Shown: positions 25,470 through 35,014, counted from the first letter of the stretch. The stretch: DNA of 64,000 bases from Chitinophagaceae bacterium (GCA_019638625.1 JAHBTK010000005.1:124001-188000), one strand, 5' to 3'. Translations and numbers: made by a program. Notes: generated by a model not told the origin, from the letters alone.

Positions 25470-27626
25470 TTAGTTTTGTGTTAAAATCTTACAGGTTCTT
25501 TTCGCTTCGTACTTTAGCCTGTCTGAGGCATTGCCGGCAGCCTGTATCTCGTTGCATAACCCGATGATGTCCTCCTTTTTCACTGACCTGTCAAACCAGG
25601 ACAACGATTCGGTTGCAGCTATAGTCTCTTCCTTATCAATATTTGCCTTTATATAAGTTATTATTTCCGGCAAATATTGGTGAAAGCGGTAAGCCCGCAT
25701 GATGCTGATGGCAAAAGCCGCCTGCTTAACGGTTGTTTCCGGTTTATTCAGGTTGAGATAAGCTTTATCAAAAAAACTTTCCTTTCTTACCTTTTCCTTC
25801 AGGTCTTCAACAGCCTGCTTATCAAATATGAGGTTACCGGCGGTCACTTTGTCAATAGCTTCCAGCACAGGAGCTTTATCAAAGAACAATATAAATCGCT
25901 CCGCGTTAAAAACGGTTCTGTTGGAATGTCTGTCCTGAAAATACAGTTCGATGATGGGTATGATAAAAACCGGATCGCCGATCTCGCCCATTTCGTATAC
26001 GGCTATGCGTCGCAGGTATTCAAAATTATCTTTAGAAGCATTTATGATGATCGTATGCCAATCAGCCGGCCGGAGTTTTTTTAGCAGCAGAAAACATTCT
26101 GTTCTTACGGTTTCATATTGGCTATTATAAAAATATTCTTTTATGATGCTGACAGCCTGATCCCTGGTGGAGCATTCAGTTATTTTCCTTAACGCGAGTG
26201 CTTGAATATCCGGGTGATTGTTTGTAAGCAGTCTGTTCCAGTAGCCGGGGCTGGTGTTGTGGGCAATGTTGTAATTCCAGGAGACTTCATCTTTATTTGA
26301 AAAATAAAAAGCAGGGTCACCAAAAATATGGGTTTCAAGATAAGCTGTGTATTTAAGGATATTTCCTATACGGGTGCCAAATTGTAATAGTCCGATCAAT
26401 TCATTTGCCCAAAGATCCTGCAGTACCCCTATGCTGTTGGCTATGGAAGCGATATTTTGTCCTTTACCAAATGGATAGTGTGCTGCCAGGTAATCGTCCA
26501 GTTGAAAAGAACCGGTAAGACATGCATCCAGGTACACCAGTTTGGCATTTATTTCAGATGATCTGAGATCATCTATAGAAATTACCTTTTCTGCATCGTG
26601 GAGTGAGTCTTCAATGATGCTGACAGGATCGAAGCTGCTTTCAAACCATTTATCATTCAGCCCCAACTGCTCCTGAAGGGTACGCTTTCTTTCTGCCTGC
26701 TTTTCCGGCGCTGTTTTACGCATCTGCTGCCTTACATAACGGGACACATTCTGCATAGACGGCTGGGGAGAGGATGCTTCCGGGTTTGCACTTAAAATTT
26801 GTTCGTTCCATACGCCGTGTCCATTGAGGTAGGCAAAATCAAGATCCTTATTTTCAAGGGCTTTCAGCAATACAGGTTTAATTATCTCTTTATTACGAAA
26901 GTTCATGAACCGGATCTGGTTAGGCTGCTTATACATATCGGCAAACTGTGTGCGGTAAGCCAGTATCAGACTCGACCAACTGTTCAGGGCATTGGAGTTA
27001 TATCCTTCGGCCGTAAATGCCAGCACATTGGAGAGTACATTCCTTTTTTTTCGTTCAGCTATCAGTTTGTTTAAATAGTATCTGATATAGGAGATACTTT
27101 CTTCCAGTGAAGCGGTAGGGGCTTTGATCCTCCCGGAATAAATGTCCATCGTTATCTTGTGCGCACTTTCCGGGAGCAATTTATAATAGTACAAAAGCTC
27201 TCTTTGTTCGTCCTGTTTGATAAACTCAAATTGTAAATCGAAGTCATCATAAAACCTGTCAGATGGTACAGATGATTCCACCCAATCCATGTCCTGAGGC
27301 ATTTTAAAAGTAGAGGTAAGATGCTGGGCATCCCTGATCATCGGTACCGGGATATGGCCGATGAATACCGCTCCTTCCAGTTTATCATTTTTATATAACT
27401 GTTGCAATTGGTTACGGATATCTTCAGGTGCGGATCGTTCTTCCGAAATAACAAATACTTTCAATCCTTCTTTTTCCAGTATTGCCTTATAGGCGGCTAT
27501 TTCAGGTTGAAGCTGCCGGTAATGAGGTTGGTCAATTACAATAGCAAAAGCAGATTTAACAGACCAGGCTTCCACTGTATTCGATAACAAAGCCGCAACA
27601 AATAATATGTATAGTCTTTTTATCAT
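25470..27626 (-). CDS. Secreted gingipain-like (C25-fold) protein with helical repeats, copy 1
   Basis: The 718-residue protein shares its whole plan with the next gene. A signal peptide (residues 1-20, ending NTVEAWS) is followed by FAIVIDQPHYRQLQPEI, AVFIGHIPVPMIRDAQ, SVPSDRFYDDFDLQFEF and MDIYSGRIKAP. His270 (DFAYLNGHGVWNEQ) and Cys369 (LVYLDACLTGSFQ) form the likely dyad, then ASIANSIGVLQDLWANEL. HEAT-like helices fill residues 450-718. The two copies share long identical blocks but differ in linkers, so they diverged after a tandem duplication. It begins 2 bp after the DUF6850-type gene. The C25 assignment rests on motif order and the GHG/CxxG residues. Confidence 0.65.
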   Translation of the reverse strand: MIKRLYILFVAALLSNTVEAWSVKSAFAIVIDQPHYRQLQPEIAAYKAILEKEGLKVFVISEERSAPEDIRNQLQQLYKNDKLEGAVFIGHIPVPMIRDAQHLTSTFKMPQDMDWVESSVPSDRFYDDFDLQFEFIKQDEQRELLYYYKLLPESAHKITMDIYSGRIKAPTASLEESISYIRYYLNKLIAERKKRNVLSNVLAFTAEGYNSNALNSWSSLILAYRTQFADMYKQPNQIRFMNFRNKEIIKPVLLKALENKDLDFAYLNGHGVWNEQILSANPEASSPQPSMQNVSRYVRQQMRKTAPEKQAERKRTLQEQLGLNDKWFESSFDPVSIIEDSLHDAEKVISIDDLRSSEINAKLVYLDACLTGSFQLDDYLAAHYPFGKGQNIASIANSIGVLQDLWANELIGLLQFGTRIGNILKYTAYLETHIFGDPAFYFSNKDEVSWNYNIAHNTSPGYWNRLLTNNHPDIQALALRKITECSTRDQAVSIIKEYFYNSQYETVRTECFLLLKKLRPADWHTIIINASKDNFEYLRRIAVYEMGEIGDPVFIIPIIELYFQDRHSNRTVFNAERFILFFDKAPVLEAIDKVTAGNLIFDKQAVEDLKEKVRKESFFDKAYLNLNKPETTVKQAAFAISIMRAYRFHQYLPEIITYIKANIDKEETIAATESLSWFDRSVKKEDIIGLCNEIQAAGNASDRLKYEAKRTCKILTQN

Positions 27627-27628
27627 GT

Positions 27629-29176
27629 TTAATTGAATAATCCTAAGGTAATCGAATAAAAGTGGTTATTAAGGCCGGTATTGTAATATGCATTACTGCC
27701 TGTATTTGCATGATGGATATAGCTTGCTTTCAGGTATAGCTGAGAAGCCAGTTTAGAGATACCAAAAGAATATTGCAGGTCCAGGCTATTGAATAAATGG
27801 TTTAAAGTGTTGTAGTAAAAGTTGGGATAAGTGATCCGGTAAGCCGCAAAATTGTTCGAAAAAGTTTTAGGAACATATTGCAGGTCGCTGTTTAATGCAG
27901 CCCGGTAACTGCAGGTATAACGCAGGTTAAGCTGGCCGTTACGCAATTGTATCCATTTCCCTGCTTCAAGGGTTCCACCTGATAAGGTTATTTGCTCCAG
28001 GCCGCTGGTGGAAGGATATTGTTCGTCAGCATTACTGATATAGACCCTGGCGCCTAAGATCCAGTTGAGTTGCCCGGCCTGATTATTTAACAGAAGCCGG
28101 TAATGAAGGCTTCCCTCACTTCTTGTTTTGGTGTTCATAACTGCCTGGTGTATTACTTCATATTGTTGGGAAGAAGTGTTATAGATCTGTACAAACTCTG
28201 TATTGGAGATATTTCTGTTCAGTACGTTAAGGGAAATAAGATGTTCTTTTTGTTCTGATGCAATGCTGTACACCACGCTTGCCTCTACATCATTGTATTG
28301 ATGCCTGCCGCCATTAAATGGCGTAGTAGTTCCATCCGTTATTTTTTCCATATTGTTTTTGTAGGAAATAATGGAACGGATTTTTTTTCTTGCGTTAAAG
28401 TCATAGCCAATACTGACTCCGCCTCCAAAATTATTTCCTTCATAAGCCCTGGATAAAGACCCGAGAATGATCGGTCCGTTGTACAGGTATTCTCCCAGGC
28501 CGTTGAGTTTAAATATGTCTTTGGGCCTTAAGTGGTTCTCCAGGGAAATACTAAGATCCTCTCTTAACCTGTTGTAATACCCATTCAATCCCAGTTTCCA
28601 TTTTCCGGTAATATCAAACATTATCGAAGGGGTGAGTTCGATATTGATCGTTTTATCCAGGGGTCTGGGGTCTTTTTGCCTGGCACCGTTTAAAACTTCG
28701 TATTTGATCCCTGTTCCTGCCCGCATGTACCGGTTAATTTTCGGAGAAACTACTTTTGCCTGCAACAGGTAATGTTGTTTTCTCCAGTCTCCGAAAGATG
28801 AATCGGCAATCTGGTACGGGTTATCCCTGTAAGGATTAGTCATGGAGGTCATCCTTGTTTGAAACTCCTCATATTTTGAAAAAAGGAATTTTCCGTAAAT
28901 AACCCAATCGTTATTGGAGAGATATCTTTCTGACTGTATGGTAAATCCACTCGATTTCTCCGGCATAAATGCATCCCTGAGCCTGTTTTTCCCCGAAAAA
29001 TATTCCAATCCCGTATTCCCACTGTTTATACTATCGGCATCTGCCAGAAAAGCCGGGTTGTCAAAAAGCACAGTGTTTTGACGCCACTGCGCTTTTTGCC
29101 ATTCCGATGCCGATTGCGCATATATTGCGAACGGCAGAAAAACAGAGATCAAACACAAAAGTCTCTTCATGCTCAA
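27629..29176 (-). CDS. DUF6850-type outer membrane beta-barrel protein
   Basis: The 515-residue protein has a signal peptide (residues 1-20, ending FAIYAQS). The mature N-terminus SEWQKAQWRQNTVLFDNPAFL is followed by alternating hydrophobic strands typical of an outer-membrane barrel (FTIQSERYLSNNDWVIYGKF, WKLGLNGYYNRLREDLSIS) and ends HFYSITLGLFN with a terminal aromatic strand. The pattern fits DUF6850 barrels, which occur beside DUF4876 lipoproteins in Bacteroidota (recalled, not searched). It probably forms a pore or docking protein for the operon. Confidence 0.7.
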   Translation of the reverse strand: MSMKRLLCLISVFLPFAIYAQSASEWQKAQWRQNTVLFDNPAFLADADSINSGNTGLEYFSGKNRLRDAFMPEKSSGFTIQSERYLSNNDWVIYGKFLFSKYEEFQTRMTSMTNPYRDNPYQIADSSFGDWRKQHYLLQAKVVSPKINRYMRAGTGIKYEVLNGARQKDPRPLDKTINIELTPSIMFDITGKWKLGLNGYYNRLREDLSISLENHLRPKDIFKLNGLGEYLYNGPIILGSLSRAYEGNNFGGGVSIGYDFNARKKIRSIISYKNNMEKITDGTTTPFNGGRHQYNDVEASVVYSIASEQKEHLISLNVLNRNISNTEFVQIYNTSSQQYEVIHQAVMNTKTRSEGSLHYRLLLNNQAGQLNWILGARVYISNADEQYPSTSGLEQITLSGGTLEAGKWIQLRNGQLNLRYTCSYRAALNSDLQYVPKTFSNNFAAYRITYPNFYYNTLNHLFNSLDLQYSFGISKLASQLYLKASYIHHANTGSNAYYNTGLNNHFYSITLGLFN

Positions 29177-29188
29177 ATTCTGGGTTTA

Positions 29189-30385
29189 TTACCAGCTTTT
29201 AGGTGTTGGAGGGTCTGCCACTTCAAAGTCATTGCCTGAGTTGTTTGTATCCTGCAATACTTTACGTCCGTTGATCTCCTGTTTTACTTTTCTGCGCAAT
29301 GAAGTGCCGGAATAAGTAGAACCCACGGTATTCATCCCTGCATCAATATTAACCGGTAGTCTTTTTTGTTCTGCTCTTATGTTCGCGTTGGCCACGGCAT
29401 CCAGTCCGTCGATGATAGAAGCTTTGGGTACTTTTGCGTATTGAGAGGAGGAAGTGGTATTAGGCTCAGTGAATTTCTCCAGGCTTTCGGGGTCATTGTG
29501 TTCAAAAATTACCAGTCCGCATCCGAATACACCCGGCAGATAATCAAACAGCGTTGTTGAATAGGAATGGATGATCTCAACATTGGGTACGTCGGGATTA
29601 TCGGTATCAGGAGTATTGGGGTTCGCATAGAAATATACTTCAAAATCTGCCACTCCAGGGCCGAGGTTTATTGGAGAGTTCGCATTGCCGTTGGGGTCAT
29701 CTTTGTGGTTAATGCCATCTGTTGCAATAATGATGGATTTACCTGGCGCTACAGGATGTTGTGTTCCGTTGCCCGGTATTTTCAGTATGGTTGCCAGGTA
29801 CACATCGTCCAGCCCTTCCGCAATAAAACCATATACGGCAGTGGAGGAGGAAGAAGATGCTTTGGTATTACCGATTAACAAGCCATCTGCATAAAGGGTA
29901 TCTGTTGAGTTATTGTATATTTCTATAAAAGCATCGTAAAAATAAAACGAGTTAGGAGCCCCGGAGTAGTAGAACTCCTTAATAACCCAGCCGCCTACCG
30001 TGCTGCCTTTCAATTCGATGGTTTTACTGCCTTCGGCTATAATCTGCACCTGTGTCTCTGTGGCGTTCAGGAATACCTGCTCCGACACGCCGGTAAGAGG
30101 CTCCGCTTCCGCAGGAGATAATTCTTTAGAGGCAGTAATAGAATAATTGCCAGGGGTGATCTTTTCAAAATTAGCTGTTCCGGCAGCGTCGGTTACTACG
30201 GTCTTTTCCTGGTTGGTAGTCAGGTTTTTCAACACTACCGTTACACCGGAAGCAGCTACGGTATTATAGGTAGCCGGGTAGTTGACAGTAATGACATAGT
30301 TAACTGAATTGTCAACAGTATCATTCTTCTTACAAGAGAAGAGAAGCGTTGCGGACAAAAACACTAGAAAGGCACTAATTCTCAT
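29189..30385 (-). CDS. DUF4876-type surface lipoprotein
   Basis: The 398-residue protein starts with a lipoprotein signal (FLVFLSATLLFSCKK, lipobox Cys18). Residues 30-125 form a carboxypeptidase-regulatory-like beta domain (YVITVNYPATYNTV, NLTTNQEKTVVTDAAGTA, ITPGNYSITAS). The remaining region, KEFYYSGAPNSFYFYDAFIE to the end, fits DUF4876 and includes FIEIYNNSTDTLYADGLLIG. An acidic/Ser motif near the lipobox (SVNY after KKNDTVDN) may allow surface display. It lies 12 bp before the DUF6850-type gene. Ligand unknown. Confidence 0.75.
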   Translation of the reverse strand: MRISAFLVFLSATLLFSCKKNDTVDNSVNYVITVNYPATYNTVAASGVTVVLKNLTTNQEKTVVTDAAGTANFEKITPGNYSITASKELSPAEAEPLTGVSEQVFLNATETQVQIIAEGSKTIELKGSTVGGWVIKEFYYSGAPNSFYFYDAFIEIYNNSTDTLYADGLLIGNTKASSSSSTAVYGFIAEGLDDVYLATILKIPGNGTQHPVAPGKSIIIATDGINHKDDPNGNANSPINLGPGVADFEVYFYANPNTPDTDNPDVPNVEIIHSYSTTLFDYLPGVFGCGLVIFEHNDPESLEKFTEPNTTSSSQYAKVPKASIIDGLDAVANANIRAEQKRLPVNIDAGMNTVGSTYSGTSLRRKVKQEINGRKVLQDTNNSGNDFEVADPPTPKSW

Positions 30386-30407
30386 TTTTAATTGTTTTAA
30401 TTTATGG

Positions 30408-33170
30408 TTACAGTTTTATTGATATTTCAGATCCGAAGAAAATTCCTATATTTCTTTTAGTGTATACATTAGGATTCCTGGTACCCGATTGCAGTGGCCT
30501 GTGGTTTACGAAATTGTTTGCAAAAAAAGAAAAGTTCAACCCGCTTTTAAACTCTTTGGTGAGTTTAAGGTTGAAAAGCCATAATGGTTTCCAACTGTTT
30601 TTTATAAATGTAGCATCATTGATATTTAAGAAAATATCCGCGTCCTTTACAGGGTCTATCTCTTCAATCTCCTTGTCAGTAAAATAAGCTATTACCGGCT
30701 CTTTCCCTTCGTTGTCAAATGGAATATAACCGATGGGATATGCATTATATCCAATGTATTGATGAGTTTCTTTCCAGATGGTTTGTGCTACCAGTGTTAC
30801 GATAAACCTGAGTTGCGGTATATGATGAATAGCTCTTAATGTAGTCACAACCCTGTCATTAATATCTCCCCGTCCCGGGGCAAACACTCCAATCCTGGTA
30901 GTGATCCTGTCTGCAAGATTTTGTTGAAGAATATAGTTATTGTTTGTTTTTGATTTGCTGTAAGTGTAGGCGCCGCTGATATTAAAGGAGGTGTTGATCG
31001 CATTGAACCTTCCCAGGTCCAGGTCAAATTCTATTCCTTTGTTCAATCTGTTGATATTGTTGGCGGGAATATAAAATGATACGAACCTTGTATTACTTTC
31101 TACCACGCTGCTGAGTATCGGCTTCTGGTCAACCGGTCTTTCCGCAACGGTATAAACCGGGTAACGTGAAAACTTCACAGACTCCAGAGTGGTAGACATG
31201 CTATAGCCATCGGCGGTATATTCATGATAGGCGGTAAGAGACAACCTGGCGGCCGGGTTAATGACTTTCAGATTAAAGTCCGCGCCTATTTCAAATTTTT
31301 CATTCCTGGTGAGCTTGAGGCGATGGTTTTGAGAATTATATACCCTGGTGGCTATAAGTGCCAGCCGCTCGTTGGGGTTGGTAGTATAGTGGTTCAAACT
31401 GTAAAAGTCAAAATAGGCATTTTCAGGATAGAGATACAGCAATGTAGGTGCTTTGGAGGTGATGCCATATGCAGCCCTGAAAGTAATACCCTGTGGTATC
31501 CTGTAGGTGGTATTGATCCTCGGTGATAATGCGGATAAATTATAACCCGCATCAAACGGCTGCACCATATCATACCTCAATCCTGCGGTTAGCTGCCATC
31601 TGCCACTACCTACATTCCGGGTAATTTTGTCCTGAATGAAAAGGCTGGTTTGATGTAGCGCCGGTATTTCGTTATAACCTCTTTCCCTGTATGCGGCGCC
31701 GGAAGTATTCCGGGGCGGACGCGTGAAAGTTTTGCCTGAACCGTAGTTGGCATCCATTCGGTATTCAATACCTCCAAGTACGGAATGATTGAGTTTGCCT
31801 GTCAAGAAAAAGAAATTGTTAGATATCCTTCCGTTCAGGTTAAGCGGTTTACCACTTACCCACATTCTGCTCAGGTAGGTAGATTTGAGGTAAGGCACCT
31901 CATGCACACTATTGGTAGTAGCATACGATTCGGCGGTAATATCGGCAGTATACTGTTGTTGCTGATAGCCTTCCTGGTCGGTATAGCCTGCACTTAAAAC
32001 ATATTCAAGTTTCCTGGAATACTTCCTGTTAAAGGTTACAGTACCGTTGGTAGACAGTCTTACAGATAAGTCGCGGGCAAAATTGGAAGCAGAGTCCACA
32101 ATGTAATCAGGATCCATTTCATATTTGTCGCGGGCATATCCCAAAGCCAGCGTTGAATTGCTGAACCAGATCTTCCTGTCGCCGATAGTGCGGCTGTATT
32201 GTGCGGAACCTGTTACTCTTTTGTAATTCCTGTATTTGTTGACCTCGTTGTCAAGGCTCTGGGTATAATCCAGGTCAACAAACAAAGCATCGTTGTTTTT
32301 TTTATTCAGTTCTATTCCTTTTCCCGCCCAAAATTGTGTTAAGGCGGGGTTGAATCTTGCTTTCAGTTGAAGCGGCTCCTTTTTGGCTTTTGTTTTTACA
32401 ATCACTGCCCCTGCAAGCAGATCCCCATATTCTACAGATGGCACCCCCCGTATTACTTCCACAGATTCAATATTGTCAGCAGTTATTGCTCTCAAATCCA
32501 CACCAGACCCGCTGGATGTGGAAAAAGAAGCGCTTCCACCCGAAGTAGCCGTATTTATTGCCTGCAGATTGGCGTTGTTCGACAAAGTGGCTCCATTCAT
32601 AATCACAGCCGTACCGAATGAGCCCAGGTTGTCACTTTCGTATTGACGTACGGAAGCCCGGGTAACATTGGTAAAGCTCGGATTGGTAACCACAGCGCCG
32701 GGTACCAGTTGCAACACCTCCTGCAGGCTGGTGGCCTGAAGGTGTTCAATTGCTTTACGACTGATCCTGGTAGCGGTTACCCCGTCTTTATTGTCTTCCA
32801 CACCTATTACCACTACTTCATTAAGCGCAACAGAGTTCTGCTTCAGGTAAATGTTTACAGGTACTGCAGGATTGTTGACAGTAACTTCGGCAGGGAGGTA
32901 TTCGCTGTATTCTACGGTAATGGTTAGGCGAATATTGGGAACAGCGTTAAACGTAAAAACGCCCTTGTCATTGCTTAGTGTTTCCAATCCCAGTTCCCTT
33001 ATGGAAACTCTGGCTCCTGATAATGCGGAAGAATCATTGGCATCCAGAACCGTTCCTGTCACGACAATATTTTGTTCGCAGCCGGTTAAATCAGCGGGTA
33101 ATGCAAGGCAGTAAATACTGTAACAGTTTAAAAATATAAGAAACAGGATGGGTAAAAACTTAGTTTTCAT
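30408..33170 (-). CDS. TonB-dependent receptor heading the peptidase-like operon
   Basis: The 920-residue receptor has a signal peptide (residues 1-24), a regulatory-like beta domain (IVVTGTVLDANDSSALSGA), then ALNEVVVIGVEDNKDGVTATR, a plug (LQEVLQLVPGAVVTNP, VEVIRGVPSVEYGDLLAGAVIV) and a large barrel ending GIFFGSEISIKL. It is not paired with a SusD, so it is not a glycan-type SusC. The ligand is unknown; vitamin, metal or peptide are possible. It is the first gene of a run with gaps of 22, 12, 2, 22 and 34 bp. Confidence 0.9.
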   Translation of the reverse strand: MKTKFLPILFLIFLNCYSIYCLALPADLTGCEQNIVVTGTVLDANDSSALSGARVSIRELGLETLSNDKGVFTFNAVPNIRLTITVEYSEYLPAEVTVNNPAVPVNIYLKQNSVALNEVVVIGVEDNKDGVTATRISRKAIEHLQATSLQEVLQLVPGAVVTNPSFTNVTRASVRQYESDNLGSFGTAVIMNGATLSNNANLQAINTATSGGSASFSTSSGSGVDLRAITADNIESVEVIRGVPSVEYGDLLAGAVIVKTKAKKEPLQLKARFNPALTQFWAGKGIELNKKNNDALFVDLDYTQSLDNEVNKYRNYKRVTGSAQYSRTIGDRKIWFSNSTLALGYARDKYEMDPDYIVDSASNFARDLSVRLSTNGTVTFNRKYSRKLEYVLSAGYTDQEGYQQQQYTADITAESYATTNSVHEVPYLKSTYLSRMWVSGKPLNLNGRISNNFFFLTGKLNHSVLGGIEYRMDANYGSGKTFTRPPRNTSGAAYRERGYNEIPALHQTSLFIQDKITRNVGSGRWQLTAGLRYDMVQPFDAGYNLSALSPRINTTYRIPQGITFRAAYGITSKAPTLLYLYPENAYFDFYSLNHYTTNPNERLALIATRVYNSQNHRLKLTRNEKFEIGADFNLKVINPAARLSLTAYHEYTADGYSMSTTLESVKFSRYPVYTVAERPVDQKPILSSVVESNTRFVSFYIPANNINRLNKGIEFDLDLGRFNAINTSFNISGAYTYSKSKTNNNYILQQNLADRITTRIGVFAPGRGDINDRVVTTLRAIHHIPQLRFIVTLVAQTIWKETHQYIGYNAYPIGYIPFDNEGKEPVIAYFTDKEIEEIDPVKDADIFLNINDATFIKNSWKPLWLFNLKLTKEFKSGLNFSFFANNFVNHRPLQSGTRNPNVYTKRNIGIFFGSEISIKL

Positions 33171-33307
33171 TTCATTCTTTCCGGGTTTGCAAAACTATCA
33201 AACAACATGTTTGCGGGCATCTGAGAAAAACATGATTAATGTCATGTATTTGCAATAAATTTTCGTAATCTCCGGAAATCTCCGGATTAAAATATCTTTC
33301 TCTTTTG

Positions 33308-33315
33308 CAAAGATA
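33308..33315 (-). promoter_or_regulatory. -7 promoter element of the six-gene operon
   Basis: Minus-strand TATCTTTG matches TAnnTTTG exactly, about 138 bp before the receptor start codon. No TTG is seen at the -33 distance. A tandem ATCTCCGGA-type repeat lies just downstream (33272-33288). Confidence 0.4.
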
Positions 33316-33820
33316 CTGACGTATTATCCTGTTGAATTACGACATTGGGAATTTATTCAGCGTTGCGGAAAAGCAGTTTCGTTCCAGGGAAAGTTGATCG
33401 TTAAGAGATAATATAATATTGACAGAAACCCCATTTAGTTTGCATAAAAAACAATATCTGTTGTTGCGAACCCCGTCCGACTGGTCATCCGGGCGGGCCT
33501 GCTGCCCCTGACGTTCGTCAGTTCAGGCAGGCTGCCCCCGCGAAAACGATTTTCAGTCGGGCGAGCGAATGGCTCATCTGGTCAGGTGGGCAAGGCTATT
33601 ATAAGAACTAATAGTGTTCCCGGGTAATAATTACAGGATAAACCTGTTGGCATCATGTGATTGGGAGATGAATTCCCTGAAATGATAACTTGTTACTTCA
33701 CTGGTGATATCTTTACGTGAAGGAAGCAGCCAGAATTTGATCAATAGCATTTCAGCAGATGGGAATAGTAGCCGATAGCGAAAAAACGTAAATATTCATC
33801 AGCGAAGGGATAGAGGATAA
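33316..33820. other. Gene-free interval with palindromic repeat module
   Basis: No coding frame is convincing between the operon promoter and DUF4294. The stretch 33480-33600 is GC-rich and dyad-rich, with a CCTGACG/CGTCAG pair and GCCTG/CAGGC arms similar to the modules elsewhere in the window. The rest is ordinary AT-rich spacer. Confidence 0.5.
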
Positions 33821-34432
33821 TTAAATCCCGTACATGCTTTTTACTTCCTGCACAAAACCTTCTATTTCCGCATCCTCGTGTTGGGCATCGTAGGTTTGTT
33901 TGAGGCTGCTGCCGAAGACCCAGGCCACGCTTTGCCAGAAGCCGGCGGAAAAGCTGCCTTTATATTCATCTATGATATTATAGCACGAGTTCCCCGTTTC
34001 CCGGTTGATGAGCTTCATTAAAACCTTACCCTGGTACACCGACAAATTGGTGAGCGGTTTGGTAAACTCTTCCTTTAATTCCTTTTCCCGGGTTTTGATA
34101 TATTCTTTACGTTTTTTCTTATCCGGTATCTGGCTGAGATTTTTCTCTATATCATTAAATACTATGCCGGCTTTTTTTGCATAAGGATAGGTGACATACA
34201 CAGCATTGCGCAAACGGGTCCATTCACGCAGCGCTTTACGCTGTTCTCTGGAAAGTTTTAAATAGATATATACCGTGTTTAATTCCCTGTAGGATAAAGT
34301 GTCTCCATTGTAAACAATAGCAGGGACTACAATGGTATCCTTCGGCCCATATTGTGCCTGTACTTTGTTGCATAACAATATCACAAAGCAGGATACGAAA
34401 ATGATCAGGTATGGTTGGCGTCTGGACAACAT
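33821..34432 (-). CDS. DUF4294 domain protein, secreted
   Basis: From the ATG at 34432 the protein is 203 residues. The open frame extends to a GTG at 34474, but the later start gives a good signal peptide (LIIFVSCFVILLCNKVQAQ). The mature part has DTIVVPAIVYNGDTLSYREL, the charged helix LKLSREQRKALREWTRLRNAV and KYIKTREKELKEEF, then YQGKVLMKLINRETGNSCYN. It fits DUF4294, a conserved Bacteroidota family of unknown function. It is monocistronic. Confidence 0.85.
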   Translation of the reverse strand: MLSRRQPYLIIFVSCFVILLCNKVQAQYGPKDTIVVPAIVYNGDTLSYRELNTVYIYLKLSREQRKALREWTRLRNAVYVTYPYAKKAGIVFNDIEKNLSQIPDKKKRKEYIKTREKELKEEFTKPLTNLSVYQGKVLMKLINRETGNSCYNIIDEYKGSFSAGFWQSVAWVFGSSLKQTYDAQHEDAEIEGFVQEVKSMYGI

Positions 34433-34595
34433 CCGGTACAATATTAACGGATTTTCTCTCTTTATATAATACACTCAGACATCAAGGGTAACCTATCCGC
34501 TGCCATAAAAAAAATGAAATTTAATTTCCAGGAGAATTTAATTTTTAATTAAATCTTGTAATTATCTATGAACTAATTATTTGCAAAATAATTTA

Positions 34596-34632
34596 TAAAA
34601 ACAAAAAACCATAGATCAATACTTGTCTATGG
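34596..34632 (-). terminator. Orphan terminator, possible end of a small RNA
   Basis: Arms CCATAGA and TCTATGG (7 bp, loop of 10) are followed on the minus strand by TTTTTTG and TTTTT. No minus-strand gene lies upstream within 700 bp that it could end. A transcript starting near 34850 and ending here would be about 250 nt, with internal hairpins such as ATTTCTT/AAGAAAT. It could alternatively be a leader terminator for DUF4294. Confidence 0.55.
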
Positions 34633-34832
34633 CTTTGAAAATTAAAATTTACCAGGTATTTAGCACCTATAGCTGGTTATCATTAAAAGGTAACAACGGC
34701 CGGTTACTGACAAAAGTGAAGGTATGGCATCTACCGGTTCCATTTCTTAACATGGATCAAGAAATTGGCAACCATAAGTAACCTGAATTCAAGTTTCGCA
34801 TGAGCCCTTCTGAGAAATAGTTCACAATAATT

Positions 34833-34863
34833 TTTGTCGAATAGGCCGCAGCCCTTATTTTTG
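34833..34863 (+). promoter_or_regulatory. Promoter of the histidine operon
   Basis: TTTG (34833-34836), a 19-nt spacer and TATTTTTG (34856-34863) match the Bacteroidota -33/-7 consensus exactly. Transcription would start near 34870, 12 nt before the leader peptide. Confidence 0.75.
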
Positions 34864-34881
34864 CGCCGTAAAATAAGTTAA

Positions 34882-34929
34882 ATGGTTAAAACAGCACATC
34901 ATCACCATCCTTTCTTACCCGGCCGGTAA
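34882..34929 (+). CDS. hisL: His operon leader peptide
   Basis: A 15-residue open frame reads MVKTAHHHHPFLPGR and then TAA. Four consecutive His codons (CAT CAT CAC CAT) make it a histidine sensor: when charged tRNA-His is scarce the ribosome stalls there. Its last codons overlap the first attenuator hairpin. The peptide itself has no expected function beyond translation. Confidence 0.9.
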   Translation: MVKTAHHHHPFLPGR

Positions 34930-34997
34930 GCGGTGTTGTTTGTGTAATATCCATACATCATTAAAAGGCTTACCGTTTGGTAGGCCTTTTTTCTTTT
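34914..34997 (+). promoter_or_regulatory. Transcription attenuator of the his operon
   Basis: Three alternative pairings exist. Region 1:2 is CTTACC (34914-34919) with GGTAAG (34925-34930). Antiterminator 2:3 is CGGTAAGC (34924-34931) with GCTTACCG (34968-34975). Terminator 3:4 is AAAGGCTTACC (34964-34974) with GGTAGGCCTTT (34979-34989), followed by a T-rich tail to 34997. Stalling at the His codons should free region 2 to form 2:3 and allow read-through into hisG, as in enterobacterial his attenuation. Confidence 0.88.
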
Positions 34998-35014
34998 TAT
35001 AAAAACTGAATTAA

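Noticed and set aside
33171..33400. Possible riboswitch upstream of the TonB-dependent receptor
   Set aside because: No cobalamin or TPP riboswitch core motif could be found; only a -7 element and short repeats are visible.
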